Assembly: GCA_903853385.1 (NCBI GenBank)
Contig: CAINTJ010000052.1
Coordinates: 1 to 36,023, forward strand
DNA from: an uncultured Gammaproteobacteria bacterium
GTDB taxonomy: Bacteria > Pseudomonadota > Gammaproteobacteria > Pseudomonadales > Pseudohongiellaceae
Length of the DNA stretch: 36,023 nt
Direction of reading: 5' to 3'
The translations under genes were made by a program, and so were the position numbers. Under the pieces are notes generated by a model that worked only from the letters and a program-made list of their open reading frames with translations, was not told the DNA's origin and searched no databases. Below are positions 24,574 through 32,968 of the stretch, piece after piece (within the stretch, counting starts at the first letter, position 1; each line of letters begins with the position of its first letter).

Positions 24574-26916
24574 ATGCGCTCATGGATGATCGCATTCAGC
24601 CTCGGTGTGGCCGTGGCGGCGTTGCTGCCAGCACTGCCACCATCGAGCCTTGTCCTGGCTGGTTGTGCCTGCGCCTTGCTGTTGCACTACTGGCCTTGTC
24701 TGCGTGTGCCCGCGGCCTTCGTTATCGGTGCGGGCTGGTTATGTGTGTGTGCTGACAACCGTTTGGCACAGCGTTGGCCCGAACCGCCATTTGCACGTGA
24801 TGTGTGGGTGGAAGCTACCGTGTGGAATCTGCCAGTCAACAATGGCGATTCACAGCGGCTGCAGTTACGCCTGGACAAGGTTTGCCTGTCAGCCAAAGTG
24901 GAAGCCTGCAATTTCGCCCAGCTGGTCGACGATGGCCGGCTGGTGATGGTCAGTGTTTATGAACCACTGCGCTTGCAGCCGGGCCAGCGTTGGCGCTGGT
25001 TGTTGCGTTTGCGGCCTCCGCACGGCTTCGCCAATCCCGGTGGTTTTGACTATGAAGCCTGGCTGTTTCAGCAAGCCATCAGTGCCACTGGCTATGTGCG
25101 TGCCCATGCCGATAATCATTTGTTGCAGGCCAACAGCGGGCGTCAGCGTTTGCAACAGCTGCGCTATCAGCTGTCACAAACCTTGACGACACCGGCAGCG
25201 ACAGCCGTGCTCCACTATCCGCACTTGTTACGGGCCCTCACCATTGGCGATGGCAGTGGTATCAGTGATGCCGAGTGGCAGCTGTTCGCGGCGACGGGCA
25301 CCACTCATCTACTGGTGATCTCCGGCTCTCATGTAGCGCTGATCGTGCTGCTGTTGTATGCAATCGGTTATTGGCTGGGTTCGCGCTGGCATTGGTTGCT
25401 GCTCCATATGCCGGCCACCTGGCCGGCGACTGCCATCGCAGTGGCCGGCGCGTGGATTTATACAGGACTGGCCGGATTTACGCTGCCGGCCCAACGGGCA
25501 TGGGTGATGGCCGCCGTAGTATTGCTGTCACGCTTATGGCGCCGGCAAGTGCTGTCCTGGCACTGCCTGGTACTGGCATTGGCGGTGGTACTGGCCTGGG
25601 ATCCCTTGTCGATTTTGAATACCGGCTTCTGGCTGTCGTTCGTAGCGGTGGCGGTGTTGCTGCTCAGTACCGGACCAGCAGTATCCGAGCCCACATGGTG
25701 GCGACGCTGGCTGCATGCAGTGTGGGCGTTGTTGCAGTTGCAAACCCGCATGAGCATTGCGCTGTTGCCAATCGTGCTGGTGTGCTTCCAGCAAACCAGT
25801 GTGCTGGCACCGATGGTGAATCTGCTGTTGATCCCGCTGCTGGGCACAGTAGCCGTACCTATGGCACTAACCGGGGTAATGCTGGCGCTAGCGTGGCCGG
25901 CCGCAGGGTTATGGGTGCTACGGGCAACCGATGCAGTGCTGGGTATCAGTATGCAGTTGCTGCAATGGAGCACGCACCTTTTGCCTGCCAACATGCTGAC
26001 GCTGCCCACCTTGACGAGCAGTGGATTGGTGCTGCTGGTGGTCACGGTGTTGCTGTGCTTGCTGGCGCGGCAGCGCTGGCAGCGATGGCTGGCAATGGCT
26101 GTGCTGCCGGGTCTGTTCTTGCTGCTGCAAATTCCCGCGCAGCGCGAGGCTTTACGCGTGCAGGTGCTGGATGTGGGTCAGGGCCTGGCCATCACTGTCA
26201 GCACGCCTCGGCATCATTTGCTTTACGACGTGGGCCCGCAATTCAGCCAGAATTTCGATGCGGGTGCCGATGTGGTGCTGCCGGTGCTGCGGCATGCCAA
26301 CATCCACACGCTTGATCGCGTGATGGTCAGTCACTCTGACCAGGATCATGCCGGCGGCTTGCCGGCAATACTCAGGGCCTATCCTGACACTGACTACAGC
26401 AGCTCAGTTTTGGCGCTGTTTCCGCCCACAACCAAACGCCAGTTGTGTCGAGCCGGTCAGCATTGGCAGTGGGACACTGTCAAGTTCACCGTGCTGCATC
26501 CAGACTCCGCACAATATGACGATAACAATGGTTCCTGTGTGTTGTTGCTGGAAGCCGCCGGACGCCGCGTGCTGTTGACCGGCGATATTGAAAAACCCGC
26601 TGAAGCCTTGCTGCTGCAACACTACCCGGATCTGGGCGCCGATGTGCTGGTCGCTCCCCATCATGGCAGTCGTTCTTCGTCGACTCCGGCGTTTGTGGCC
26701 CGCCTGGCGCCACACTATGTCGTCTATTCCACGGGTTACCAGAACCGCTTCAACCATCCTGCGGTCGAGGTGCGGGCGCGCTATCAAGCCCTGCCGGCCC
26801 GGGAATTCAACACTGCGGCGCAGGGTGCGGTGAGTTTTTCGATCGCCACTGATGGCACCATCGACGTCAACGGCGAACGCCAGGACCATGCCCATTTCTG
26901 GCGCAAAGCCGACTAG
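24574..26916 (+). CDS. comEC: ComEC/Rec2 DNA-uptake channel
   Basis: ComEC carries single-stranded DNA across the inner membrane during natural transformation. The 780-residue protein has the full three-part layout: N-terminal helices and an OB-like DUF4131 region with GFANPGGFDYEAWLFQ, a competence domain with many membrane helices and the motif GTTHLLVISGSHVAL near 240-255, and a C-terminal metallo-beta-lactamase-like domain from about 525. The last holds VLDVGQGLAI, the metal motif HSDQDHAGG near 586-594 and APHHGSRSSST near 694. The ATG at 24574 begins the first hydrophobic segment; an in-frame ATG 27 codons earlier gives a non-membrane lead with no support. No other competence gene is in the window, but the intact domains suggest potential for transformation. 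The gene order matches Pseudomonas. Confidence 0.94.
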   Translation: MRSWMIAFSLGVAVAALLPALPPSSLVLAGCACALLLHYWPCLRVPAAFVIGAGWLCVCADNRLAQRWPEPPFARDVWVEATVWNLPVNNGDSQRLQLRLDKVCLSAKVEACNFAQLVDDGRLVMVSVYEPLRLQPGQRWRWLLRLRPPHGFANPGGFDYEAWLFQQAISATGYVRAHADNHLLQANSGRQRLQQLRYQLSQTLTTPAATAVLHYPHLLRALTIGDGSGISDAEWQLFAATGTTHLLVISGSHVALIVLLLYAIGYWLGSRWHWLLLHMPATWPATAIAVAGAWIYTGLAGFTLPAQRAWVMAAVVLLSRLWRRQVLSWHCLVLALAVVLAWDPLSILNTGFWLSFVAVAVLLLSTGPAVSEPTWWRRWLHAVWALLQLQTRMSIALLPIVLVCFQQTSVLAPMVNLLLIPLLGTVAVPMALTGVMLALAWPAAGLWVLRATDAVLGISMQLLQWSTHLLPANMLTLPTLTSSGLVLLVVTVLLCLLARQRWQRWLAMAVLPGLFLLLQIPAQREALRVQVLDVGQGLAITVSTPRHHLLYDVGPQFSQNFDAGADVVLPVLRHANIHTLDRVMVSHSDQDHAGGLPAILRAYPDTDYSSSVLALFPPTTKRQLCRAGQHWQWDTVKFTVLHPDSAQYDDNNGSCVLLLEAAGRRVLLTGDIEKPAEALLLQHYPDLGADVLVAPHHGSRSSSTPAFVARLAPHYVVYSTGYQNRFNHPAVEVRARYQALPAREFNTAAQGAVSFSIATDGTIDVNGERQDHAHFWRKAD

Positions 26917-26981
26917 CGGGAAGGTAGGGCAGCAGCGGGGGGTTATGGTAAAGTGCGGCCAGCAATCAAGGAGCCCTGCGA

Positions 26982-27608
26982 GTGTTCGAAATCATAGTCT
27001 CCGGCGGGATGATGATGATCCCCATCATCCTGTCATCCATCATCGCCATCGCCATCATCATTGAACGTTTCTGGTCACTGAATTCTGCCCGAATCGCACC
27101 GGGCAATGCACTGGCCGAGGTGTGGGGCAAATTGCGGCATGGCCAGATGGATGCCGCACAACTGCGCGAGCTGCGCATGTCGTCGCCACTGGGCCAGATC
27201 CTGGCCGCCGGCCTGGTCAATGCCAAGGCGGGCAGGGCGATCATGATTGAAAGTATCGAACTGGCGGCGTCCCATGTGGTGCATGACATGGAGCGCTATC
27301 TGGGCATCCTGGGCACCATCGCCGCCACCTCGCCTTTGATGGGTCTGCTGGGCACGGTACTGGGCATGATCGAGGTGTTCAGCAACACCATGAAGATGGG
27401 CAATGGCGACATCAATGTACTGTCCGGCGGAATCGCGGTGGCACTGGTCACCACAGCCTCGGGGCTGATCGTGGCGATTCCTTCGATGTTTTTCTACCGG
27501 CTGTTCCTGCGACGGGTCGAATCACTGGTCATCGAACTGGAGCGTGAATCCATCAAGCTGGTGGACGCTTTGCACAGCAGCCGCGCAGTCGAAGTGCAGT
27601 CCTCTTGA
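26982..27608 (+). CDS. exbB: ExbB/TolQ/MotA-family proton channel subunit
   Basis: The 208-residue protein has three membrane helices (about 8-28, 108-130 and 150-173) with the large cytoplasmic loop typical of ExbB/TolQ. Family hallmarks are SPLMGLLGTVLGMIEVF in the second helix and GIAVALVTTASGLIVAIPS in the third. With ExbD it turns the proton gradient into mechanical work across the periplasm. It starts at GTG with AAGGAG (26968-26973) eight bases upstream. No TonB or TolA is nearby. It sits between comEC and msbA, as the tolQ/exbB-like gene does in Pseudomonas, so it could serve TonB-dependent uptake or an envelope role. Which of these is not decided by sequence. Confidence 0.88.
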   Translation: MFEIIVSGGMMMIPIILSSIIAIAIIIERFWSLNSARIAPGNALAEVWGKLRHGQMDAAQLRELRMSSPLGQILAAGLVNAKAGRAIMIESIELAASHVVHDMERYLGILGTIAATSPLMGLLGTVLGMIEVFSNTMKMGNGDINVLSGGIAVALVTTASGLIVAIPSMFFYRLFLRRVESLVIELERESIKLVDALHSSRAVEVQSS

Positions 27609-27630
27609 GATTGCTGCGGATAACTGGCTT

Positions 27631-28059
27631 ATGAAATTCAAGCGCAACATCAAGAAGCCGGATGTCATCATCGATCTCACTTCGATGATCGACATCGTAT
27701 TCATCCTGCTGCTGTTCTACATGCTGGGCGCCACTTTCACCCACCCCAACAGCCTGAAAATCACCTTGCCGGAAGCCAATGGTCAAGTGACAGATCAGCA
27801 CGACCTGCGCATTGAGCTGCTGATCACCCGCAAAGGCAACTACACGGTCAACGGTCATGAACTGGCCAACAACCAGGTGCAAACCCTGATGCAGTCCATC
27901 ACTGATCTTGCCGCCGGTGACACCAGCGTGCCGGTCACCATCACTGCCGATGCGGATACCACTCACCAGTCGGTGGTGACTGCGATGGATGCAGTGGCGC
28001 GTCTGGGTTTCGGCAAACTCAACATTGCCACCCGACAGGTGGAGGCGGCTGCCAAATGA
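27631..28059 (+). CDS. exbD: ExbD/TolR-family biopolymer transport protein
   Basis: This 142-residue partner of ExbB has one N-terminal membrane helix and a periplasmic domain. The helix is introduced by DLTSMIDIVFILLLFYML, where D21 is the protonatable aspartate of the ExbD/TolR family. The periplasmic part ends GFGKLNIATRQVEAAAK. The frame is open 29 codons earlier inside exbB, from a GTG, but homology begins at MKFKRNIKKPDVII, so the ATG at 27631 is used. Its stop overlaps the msbA start in ATGA. The short KFKRN lead before the helix is cytoplasmic. Confidence 0.92.
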   Translation: MKFKRNIKKPDVIIDLTSMIDIVFILLLFYMLGATFTHPNSLKITLPEANGQVTDQHDLRIELLITRKGNYTVNGHELANNQVQTLMQSITDLAAGDTSVPVTITADADTTHQSVVTAMDAVARLGFGKLNIATRQVEAAAK

Positions 28060-29828
28060 GTGTTGCTGCGGGCCCGTTACATTCCAATTTCACACTGTAT
28101 CGACGTCTGCTCGCTTACATAGGACCAGAGCGTCCGGCGTTTCTGCTGGCCATTCTGGGCTTTGTGCTGTTCGGGGTTGCCAATGCCTCGTTTTCCGATC
28201 TGGTGGGCCAGATCATCACCAGTATCCAGGCCGGCATCAACATGGCGCCCCACGAGCGCCTGCGTATCCCGCTGACCTTGCTGCTGGTTATCGTGGTGCG
28301 TGGGGTAGGGGGATTCATCGGCACTTACTGCATGGCGCTGCTGGCGTTTCGCATCATTCACCGCCTGCGCACACAAATACTGCAACGCTTCCTGCAATTG
28401 CCCATCAATTTCTATGACCGCAATAACAGCGGCCACCTGATTTCAACGGTGACTTTCAATGTAAGCCAGATCAGTGCTGCGGTCAGTGATGCGCTGGCGG
28501 TGCTGCTGCGCGAAGGCATCACCATCGTTGCCCTGGTACTGTATTTGTTGTATCTGAACTGGCAGTTGACGCTGGCGTTTGTGGCGGTGACACCCCTGAT
28601 CAGTCTGGTGGTGGTCTATGCCTCCACCCGCTTTCGCAAGCACAGCAAGCGCATCCAGACCTCAATGGGGGATGTCACCCAGATTCTCAACGAAACTCTC
28701 AAGGGTCTGAAGGTGATACGCACCTTCGGGGCCGAAGCACAGGTAAGCAACCGTTTTGTGGAAGTCAGCCAGCGCAACACCCGCCAGAACCTGAAACTGT
28801 CGCTGATTGCTGCAATCAGTGCACCGATCGTGCAAACCCTGGTAGGTGCGGCACTGGCGTTTCTGATGTGGTTTGCGCTGTCACCCGCGGCGCTGGGTGC
28901 GATGGCGCCGCAAGATATTGTGTCATTCATTACTGCCGCCGGCATGTTGTTGAAACCAGTACGGCAAACCTCAAAAATGAATGCTGATATCCAGAAAGGA
29001 CTGGCCGCCGCTGCTTCCATATTCGAATTGATTGACGAGCAGCCCGAACAGGATTCTGGCACCGGAGTTGTGCAGCGCGTGCAAGGCAAAGTGGAATACC
29101 GTGATGTCAGCTTTGCCTACCAGAGCAATGGCGAACCGGTGTTGCAGCATATCAACCTGGTATGCAAGCCGGGCCAGACCGTCGCGATCGTCGGTCATTC
29201 CGGCAGCGGCAAAACCACGCTGGTAAATCTGCTGCCACGCTTTTATGAACTCAGCAGCGGCGACATCCTGCTCGATGGCCAGCCTTTACGGGAATTTAAA
29301 CTGGTCAACCTGCGCCAGCAGATAGCACTGGTGAGCCAGCAAGTGGTGCTGTTCAACGGCACCATTCGCGACAACGTTGCCTACGGCGAGCTGAGTGGCA
29401 CCAGTGAGGCAACGTTGATCGAAGCCCTCGAACACGCGCATGCGATGGAATTCATCCGCGAACTGCCGAGCGGGCTCGACACCCTCGTCGGCGATGACGG
29501 CCTGCTGTTGTCCGGCGGCCAGCGTCAGCGATTGTCTATAGCGCGCGCCCTGCTGAAAAATGCTCCGATCCTGATTCTGGATGAGGCCACTTCCGCGCTG
29601 GACAGCAAATCCGAACGTCATATCCAGGATGCGCTGCAGTTCCTGATGAAAGGGCGCACCACGCTGGTGATTGCCCATCGTTTGTCTACCATCGAAGGCG
29701 CTGACTGCATCGTGGTGATGGACAAAGGCTGCATTGTGGAAAGCGGCACTCATCAAAGCCTGCTGGCTCTGAATGGCACTTATGCCGCACTGCATCGCAT
29801 GCAATTTGCCGAGGTTGTCAGTGAATGA
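28056..29828 (+). CDS. msbA: Lipid A export ABC transporter MsbA
   Basis: MsbA is a homodimeric half-transporter that flips lipid A-core from the inner to the outer leaflet of the inner membrane. The 590-residue protein (E. coli 582) has a six-helix membrane domain to about 320 and an ATPase domain. Walker A GHSGSGKTT is near 380-388, the Q-loop is in LVSQQVVLFNGTIRDNVAY, the signature LSGGQRQR is near 486-493, Walker B ILILDEATSALD is near 504-515, and the switch histidine is in IAHRLSTIE. Its place directly before lpxK, with kdsB nearby, supports MsbA over a drug exporter. It is coupled to exbD by ATGA. Confidence 0.95.
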   Translation: MSVAAGPLHSNFTLYRRLLAYIGPERPAFLLAILGFVLFGVANASFSDLVGQIITSIQAGINMAPHERLRIPLTLLLVIVVRGVGGFIGTYCMALLAFRIIHRLRTQILQRFLQLPINFYDRNNSGHLISTVTFNVSQISAAVSDALAVLLREGITIVALVLYLLYLNWQLTLAFVAVTPLISLVVVYASTRFRKHSKRIQTSMGDVTQILNETLKGLKVIRTFGAEAQVSNRFVEVSQRNTRQNLKLSLIAAISAPIVQTLVGAALAFLMWFALSPAALGAMAPQDIVSFITAAGMLLKPVRQTSKMNADIQKGLAAAASIFELIDEQPEQDSGTGVVQRVQGKVEYRDVSFAYQSNGEPVLQHINLVCKPGQTVAIVGHSGSGKTTLVNLLPRFYELSSGDILLDGQPLREFKLVNLRQQIALVSQQVVLFNGTIRDNVAYGELSGTSEATLIEALEHAHAMEFIRELPSGLDTLVGDDGLLLSGGQRQRLSIARALLKNAPILILDEATSALDSKSERHIQDALQFLMKGRTTLVIAHRLSTIEGADCIVVMDKGCIVESGTHQSLLALNGTYAALHRMQFAEVVSE

Positions 29829-29864
29829 CCAGGCCCAAGGCAAGCTCCCACCCGGGCGACAGCG

Positions 29865-30866
29865 ATGATCCGCTGGCTCAGTGAAGCCTGGTACAACGGC
29901 GCCTGGCTATGCAGGCTGCTGCTACCGCTGAGCTGGCTTTATGGCGTGCTGGCCCGGCGTCGACGCCGGCAACTACTGCTTAACCTTGCCTGGCGCGCAC
30001 GGGTGCCGGTCATCATAGTAGGCAATATCACCGCCGGCGGTACCGGTAAAACCCCGGTGTGTCTGGCACTAGCCCAATATTTCACAGCTCACGGCACGCG
30101 CGTAGTGCTGGTCAGCCGAGGTTATGGCGGCCATGCTGAGCAATATCCGCTGGTAGTAACTGCCGATTCCGATCCGGCCCAAGCCGGGGACGAAGCCGTG
30201 TTGCTGGCTCGCGTCAGTGGCTGTGCGGTTGTAGTGGATCCGGATCGGGTGCGTGCCGCCAAAGTGGCCGAACAGCAACTGCAGGCCCAACTCATCATCA
30301 GTGACGACGGTCTGCAGCATTATGCACTGGCCCGGACTGTGGAAATCGCGGTAATCGACGGTGCCCGAGGTCTTGGCAATGGTTTCCTGCTGCCGGCCGG
30401 CCCCTTGCGCGAACCCGCCGAGCGCCTGCAAACCGTCAACTATGTGATCATCAATGGTGCATTACAGCAAACCTTGCCAGTTCAGCCGGCCACACTGATC
30501 AACCTGCAAATACGGGCAGGCGCCTTGGTAAACCTGCTCAGTGGCGAGCGCCAGAGCCCCCAGCTATGGCTGCAACACCATAAACCCCAGCCCCGGATAC
30601 ACGCGGTAGCCGGCATAGGCAACCCCGCCCGCTTTTTCACGAGCCTGCAACAACTCGGCTTTGTTATCATCCCGCACGCGTTTGCTGATCATCATGCGTA
30701 CCAGGCTGACGATCTGGACTTTGGCGATGCATTACCGGTAGTGATGACCACCAAGGATGCCGTCAAGTGCCAACGCTTTGCGCAGACTCATTGGTGGGCG
30801 CTGGAAGTGGAAGCAGTATTGCCTGCAAATTTCTTCGTTAGTATTGAACAAATGGTATTTACGTAA
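29865..30866 (+). CDS. lpxK: Tetraacyldisaccharide 4'-kinase
   Basis: LpxK phosphorylates the 4' position of the lipid A disaccharide, the sixth step of the Raetz pathway, on the cytoplasmic face of the inner membrane. The protein is 333 residues (E. coli 328). An N-terminal hydrophobic helix (about 14-30) anchors it. Walker A is AGGTGKTP (57-64), preceded by VGNIT. The following RGYGG and DEAVLLARVSG, and LIISDDGLQHYALAR with its aspartates, match the family. It follows msbA by 36 bp. No strong ribosome site precedes the ATG, but the encoded N-terminus fits. Confidence 0.95.
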   Translation: MIRWLSEAWYNGAWLCRLLLPLSWLYGVLARRRRRQLLLNLAWRARVPVIIVGNITAGGTGKTPVCLALAQYFTAHGTRVVLVSRGYGGHAEQYPLVVTADSDPAQAGDEAVLLARVSGCAVVVDPDRVRAAKVAEQQLQAQLIISDDGLQHYALARTVEIAVIDGARGLGNGFLLPAGPLREPAERLQTVNYVIINGALQQTLPVQPATLINLQIRAGALVNLLSGERQSPQLWLQHHKPQPRIHAVAGIGNPARFFTSLQQLGFVIIPHAFADHHAYQADDLDFGDALPVVMTTKDAVKCQRFAQTHWWALEVEAVLPANFFVSIEQMVFT

Positions 30867-30962
30867 GAAGGGAATTCGCATGGAGCTCGAAGGGCTTTGG
30901 CCAGGTGCCACACCTAATTGATCCAAGCACAGTAACAACCCTGAATAATTGAGAGCAACACA

Positions 30963-31160
30963 ATGCTGGACAAAAAACTGTTAGCCATCCTGGCCTGCCC
31001 AATCTGCAAGGGCAACCTCTACTACGACCAGAACACACAGGAACTGTTGTGCTACGCCGACAGTCTGGCCTTTCCGATCCGCGACGGCATCCCGGTAATG
31101 CTCGACAATGAAGCCCGCCAGCTCAGCCAGCAAGAAAAGGACCAGCGTAAATACCCATGA
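30963..31160 (+). CDS. ycaR: Trm112-family small protein (YcaR)
   Basis: This 65-residue protein belongs to the short Trm112/UPF0434 family, present between lpxK and kdsB in many gammaproteobacteria. Features are the N-terminal [12 protein letters not shown] with C12 and C15, another cysteine C30 in ELLCY, and the signature [13 protein letters not shown]. The usual fourth zinc cysteine is absent, as in the family generally. Its role is unknown; archaeal and eukaryotic Trm112 activate methyltransferases. The 96-bp gap before it contains no other gene. It overlaps kdsB by four bases, so it is probably translated with it. Confidence 0.93.
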   Translation: MLDKKLLAILACPICKGNLYYDQNTQELLCYADSLAFPIRDGIPVMLDNEARQLSQQEKDQRKYP

Positions 31161-31915
31161 GTGTCACGCCGAACTTCATCGCAGTAATTCCGGCGCGCTT
31201 CCAGTCCACCCGCTTGCCGGGCAAGATGCTGCTGGACCTTGCCGGTCAGCCGATGATTTTGCACGTGGTAACACGCGTGCAGCAGAGTCTGGCCAGTGCC
31301 GTCTATGTTGCCACCGATGATGACCGCATCCGTCTGGTGTGTGAACAGGCCGGAGTCCGGGTATGCATGACCAGTCCTGACCATCACTCTGGCACCGATC
31401 GCATTGCCGAGGTCGCCCGGCAACTGGGGCTGGCCAGCGACACCATCATCGTCAATGTACAGGGCGATGAACCGCTGATCCCGCCAGCCGTTATCAATCA
31501 GGTGGCGGTAAACATGGCCACCAGACCGCAGACGGGTATTTGCACGCTGTATTCCGACATTCACGACGAAGACGAATTCCGTAATCCCAATGCAGTAAAG
31601 CTGGTAACCGATACTGCCAATAATGTGCTGTATTTTTCACGCGCGCCGATCCCATGGCCACGTGATGGACACACGGCAGGTACTGTGTGGGGCAAACGTC
31701 ATCTTGGTCTGTATGCCTATCGTGTGCGCATCCTGCAGGATTTTGTGGGTTGGCCACCGGGTCCGCTTGAACAGCTGGAAAAACTGGAACAGCTGCGAGC
31801 ACTGTCTCATGGGGTCAGCATTCACGCCGAACATTGCTGTGAAACCATTCCGCCGGGTGTCGATACAGCTGAAGATCTGGCGCTGGTGCGCCAACTGCTG
31901 GCAAGCCGGAACTAG
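31157..31915 (+). CDS. kdsB: 3-deoxy-manno-octulosonate cytidylyltransferase
   Basis: KdsB makes CMP-Kdo from CTP and Kdo, the donor for the inner core of lipopolysaccharide. The 252-residue protein (E. coli 248) starts with the nucleotide-binding [19 protein letters not shown] (7-25). It continues with [12 protein letters not shown], the metal and substrate motif [11 protein letters not shown] (100-110) and [10 protein letters not shown]. All are typical of the enzyme. It is coupled to ycaR by ATGA, and murB follows two bases after its stop. Confidence 0.97.
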   Translation: MSVTPNFIAVIPARFQSTRLPGKMLLDLAGQPMILHVVTRVQQSLASAVYVATDDDRIRLVCEQAGVRVCMTSPDHHSGTDRIAEVARQLGLASDTIIVNVQGDEPLIPPAVINQVAVNMATRPQTGICTLYSDIHDEDEFRNPNAVKLVTDTANNVLYFSRAPIPWPRDGHTAGTVWGKRHLGLYAYRVRILQDFVGWPPGPLEQLEKLEQLRALSHGVSIHAEHCCETIPPGVDTAEDLALVRQLLASRN

Positions 31916-31917
31916 CC

Positions 31918-32940
31918 ATGATAGCCGCCCGGATTGAGCAAGATGTGGAGCTGCGCCACCTCAATACTTTTCATGTGGGCGCACGCGCGAAATTCCTGGC
32001 CACCATTACCGAAGTTGAGGAATTGCGCTCAGTGCTGCAATGGCAGCAGCAACAGCAGGTGCCATTCATGCTGATCGGGCAGGGCAGCAACATTCTGTTC
32101 AAGGCCGACTATCCCGGCTTGATCATCGAGCTGCACACGCGCGGCGTGGAAGTTGTGAGTGAGACGGACACATACATTGATGTAAAAGTGCAGGCCGGGG
32201 AAATCTGGCACGACTTCGTGCTGCACAGTTTGCAACAAGGGTGGTACGGTCTGGAAAACCTGTCGCTGATTCCTGGCACGGTCGGTGCGGCCCCGGTGCA
32301 AAACATCGGCGCCTATGGTACGGAAGTAAAAGACAGTTTGCTGGAGCTGGATGCACTCGAGCTTGCTAGCGGGCAACTGCGCCGTTTTGACAATGCCGAT
32401 TGCCACTTCAACTATCGGCAGTCGTATTTCAAACAGGAAGGCAAGGATCGTTTCATCATCTGTGCGGTGACCTTTCGTTTGTCGCGCAAATCCCAACCCA
32501 AAATCGAATATCCGGCACTCAAGGCAGCGCTGGCCGCAGTAAAGCCGGAGCATTTGACGCCGCAACTGGTGAGCGATACCGTCTGCGCGATCCGCCGCAG
32601 TAAATTGCCTGACCCCGGTGTGATCGGGAATGCCGGCTCATTTTTCTGGAACCCCCACATTGATCAGCAGCAATTCCTGCGTTTGCAACAGCGCTATCCC
32701 GAACTGCCTGGCTATGCCGACCAGGACGGCGTCAAGATTCCGGCCGCCTGGCTGATCGAACGTGCCGGCTGGAAAGGTTATCGGGAAGGCGATGTCGGCG
32801 TGCACAAGGATCATGCGCTGGTGCTGGTAAACTATGGCAACGCTACCGGTGCCGAGCTGGTGGCCTTGTCGGAAAAAATCCAGGCCTCGGTACTTGATAA
32901 ATTTGCAATCCAGCTGTGGCCGGAAGTACGTATTGTCTAA
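31918..32940 (+). CDS. murB: UDP-N-acetylenolpyruvoylglucosamine reductase
   Basis: MurB reduces the enolpyruvyl group to make UDP-N-acetylmuramic acid, the second committed step of peptidoglycan synthesis, using FAD and NADPH. The 340-residue protein matches type I MurB (E. coli 342). Features are the FAD-binding segment GQGSNIL (54-60), IPGTVGAAPVQNIGAYG (118-134), the catalytic serine S241 in GNAGSFFWNP, and the C-terminal glutamate E336 in LWPEVRIV. It is two bases from kdsB, so it is probably in the same transcript, and uvrC follows after 28 bp. Confidence 0.97.
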   Translation: MIAARIEQDVELRHLNTFHVGARAKFLATITEVEELRSVLQWQQQQQVPFMLIGQGSNILFKADYPGLIIELHTRGVEVVSETDTYIDVKVQAGEIWHDFVLHSLQQGWYGLENLSLIPGTVGAAPVQNIGAYGTEVKDSLLELDALELASGQLRRFDNADCHFNYRQSYFKQEGKDRFIICAVTFRLSRKSQPKIEYPALKAALAAVKPEHLTPQLVSDTVCAIRRSKLPDPGVIGNAGSFFWNPHIDQQQFLRLQQRYPELPGYADQDGVKIPAAWLIERAGWKGYREGDVGVHKDHALVLVNYGNATGAELVALSEKIQASVLDKFAIQLWPEVRIV

Positions 32941-32968
32941 CAGTAGCGCCAAGATGAACGGACCGGCG

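Noticed and set aside
27544-27630. Longer N-terminus for exbD
   Set aside because: The extension reads the end of exbB in another frame and ExbD homology starts at 27631.
32834-32968. Longer N-terminus for uvrC
   Set aside because: It overlaps murB and does not match UvrC; the family start corresponds to 32969 (or 32954).
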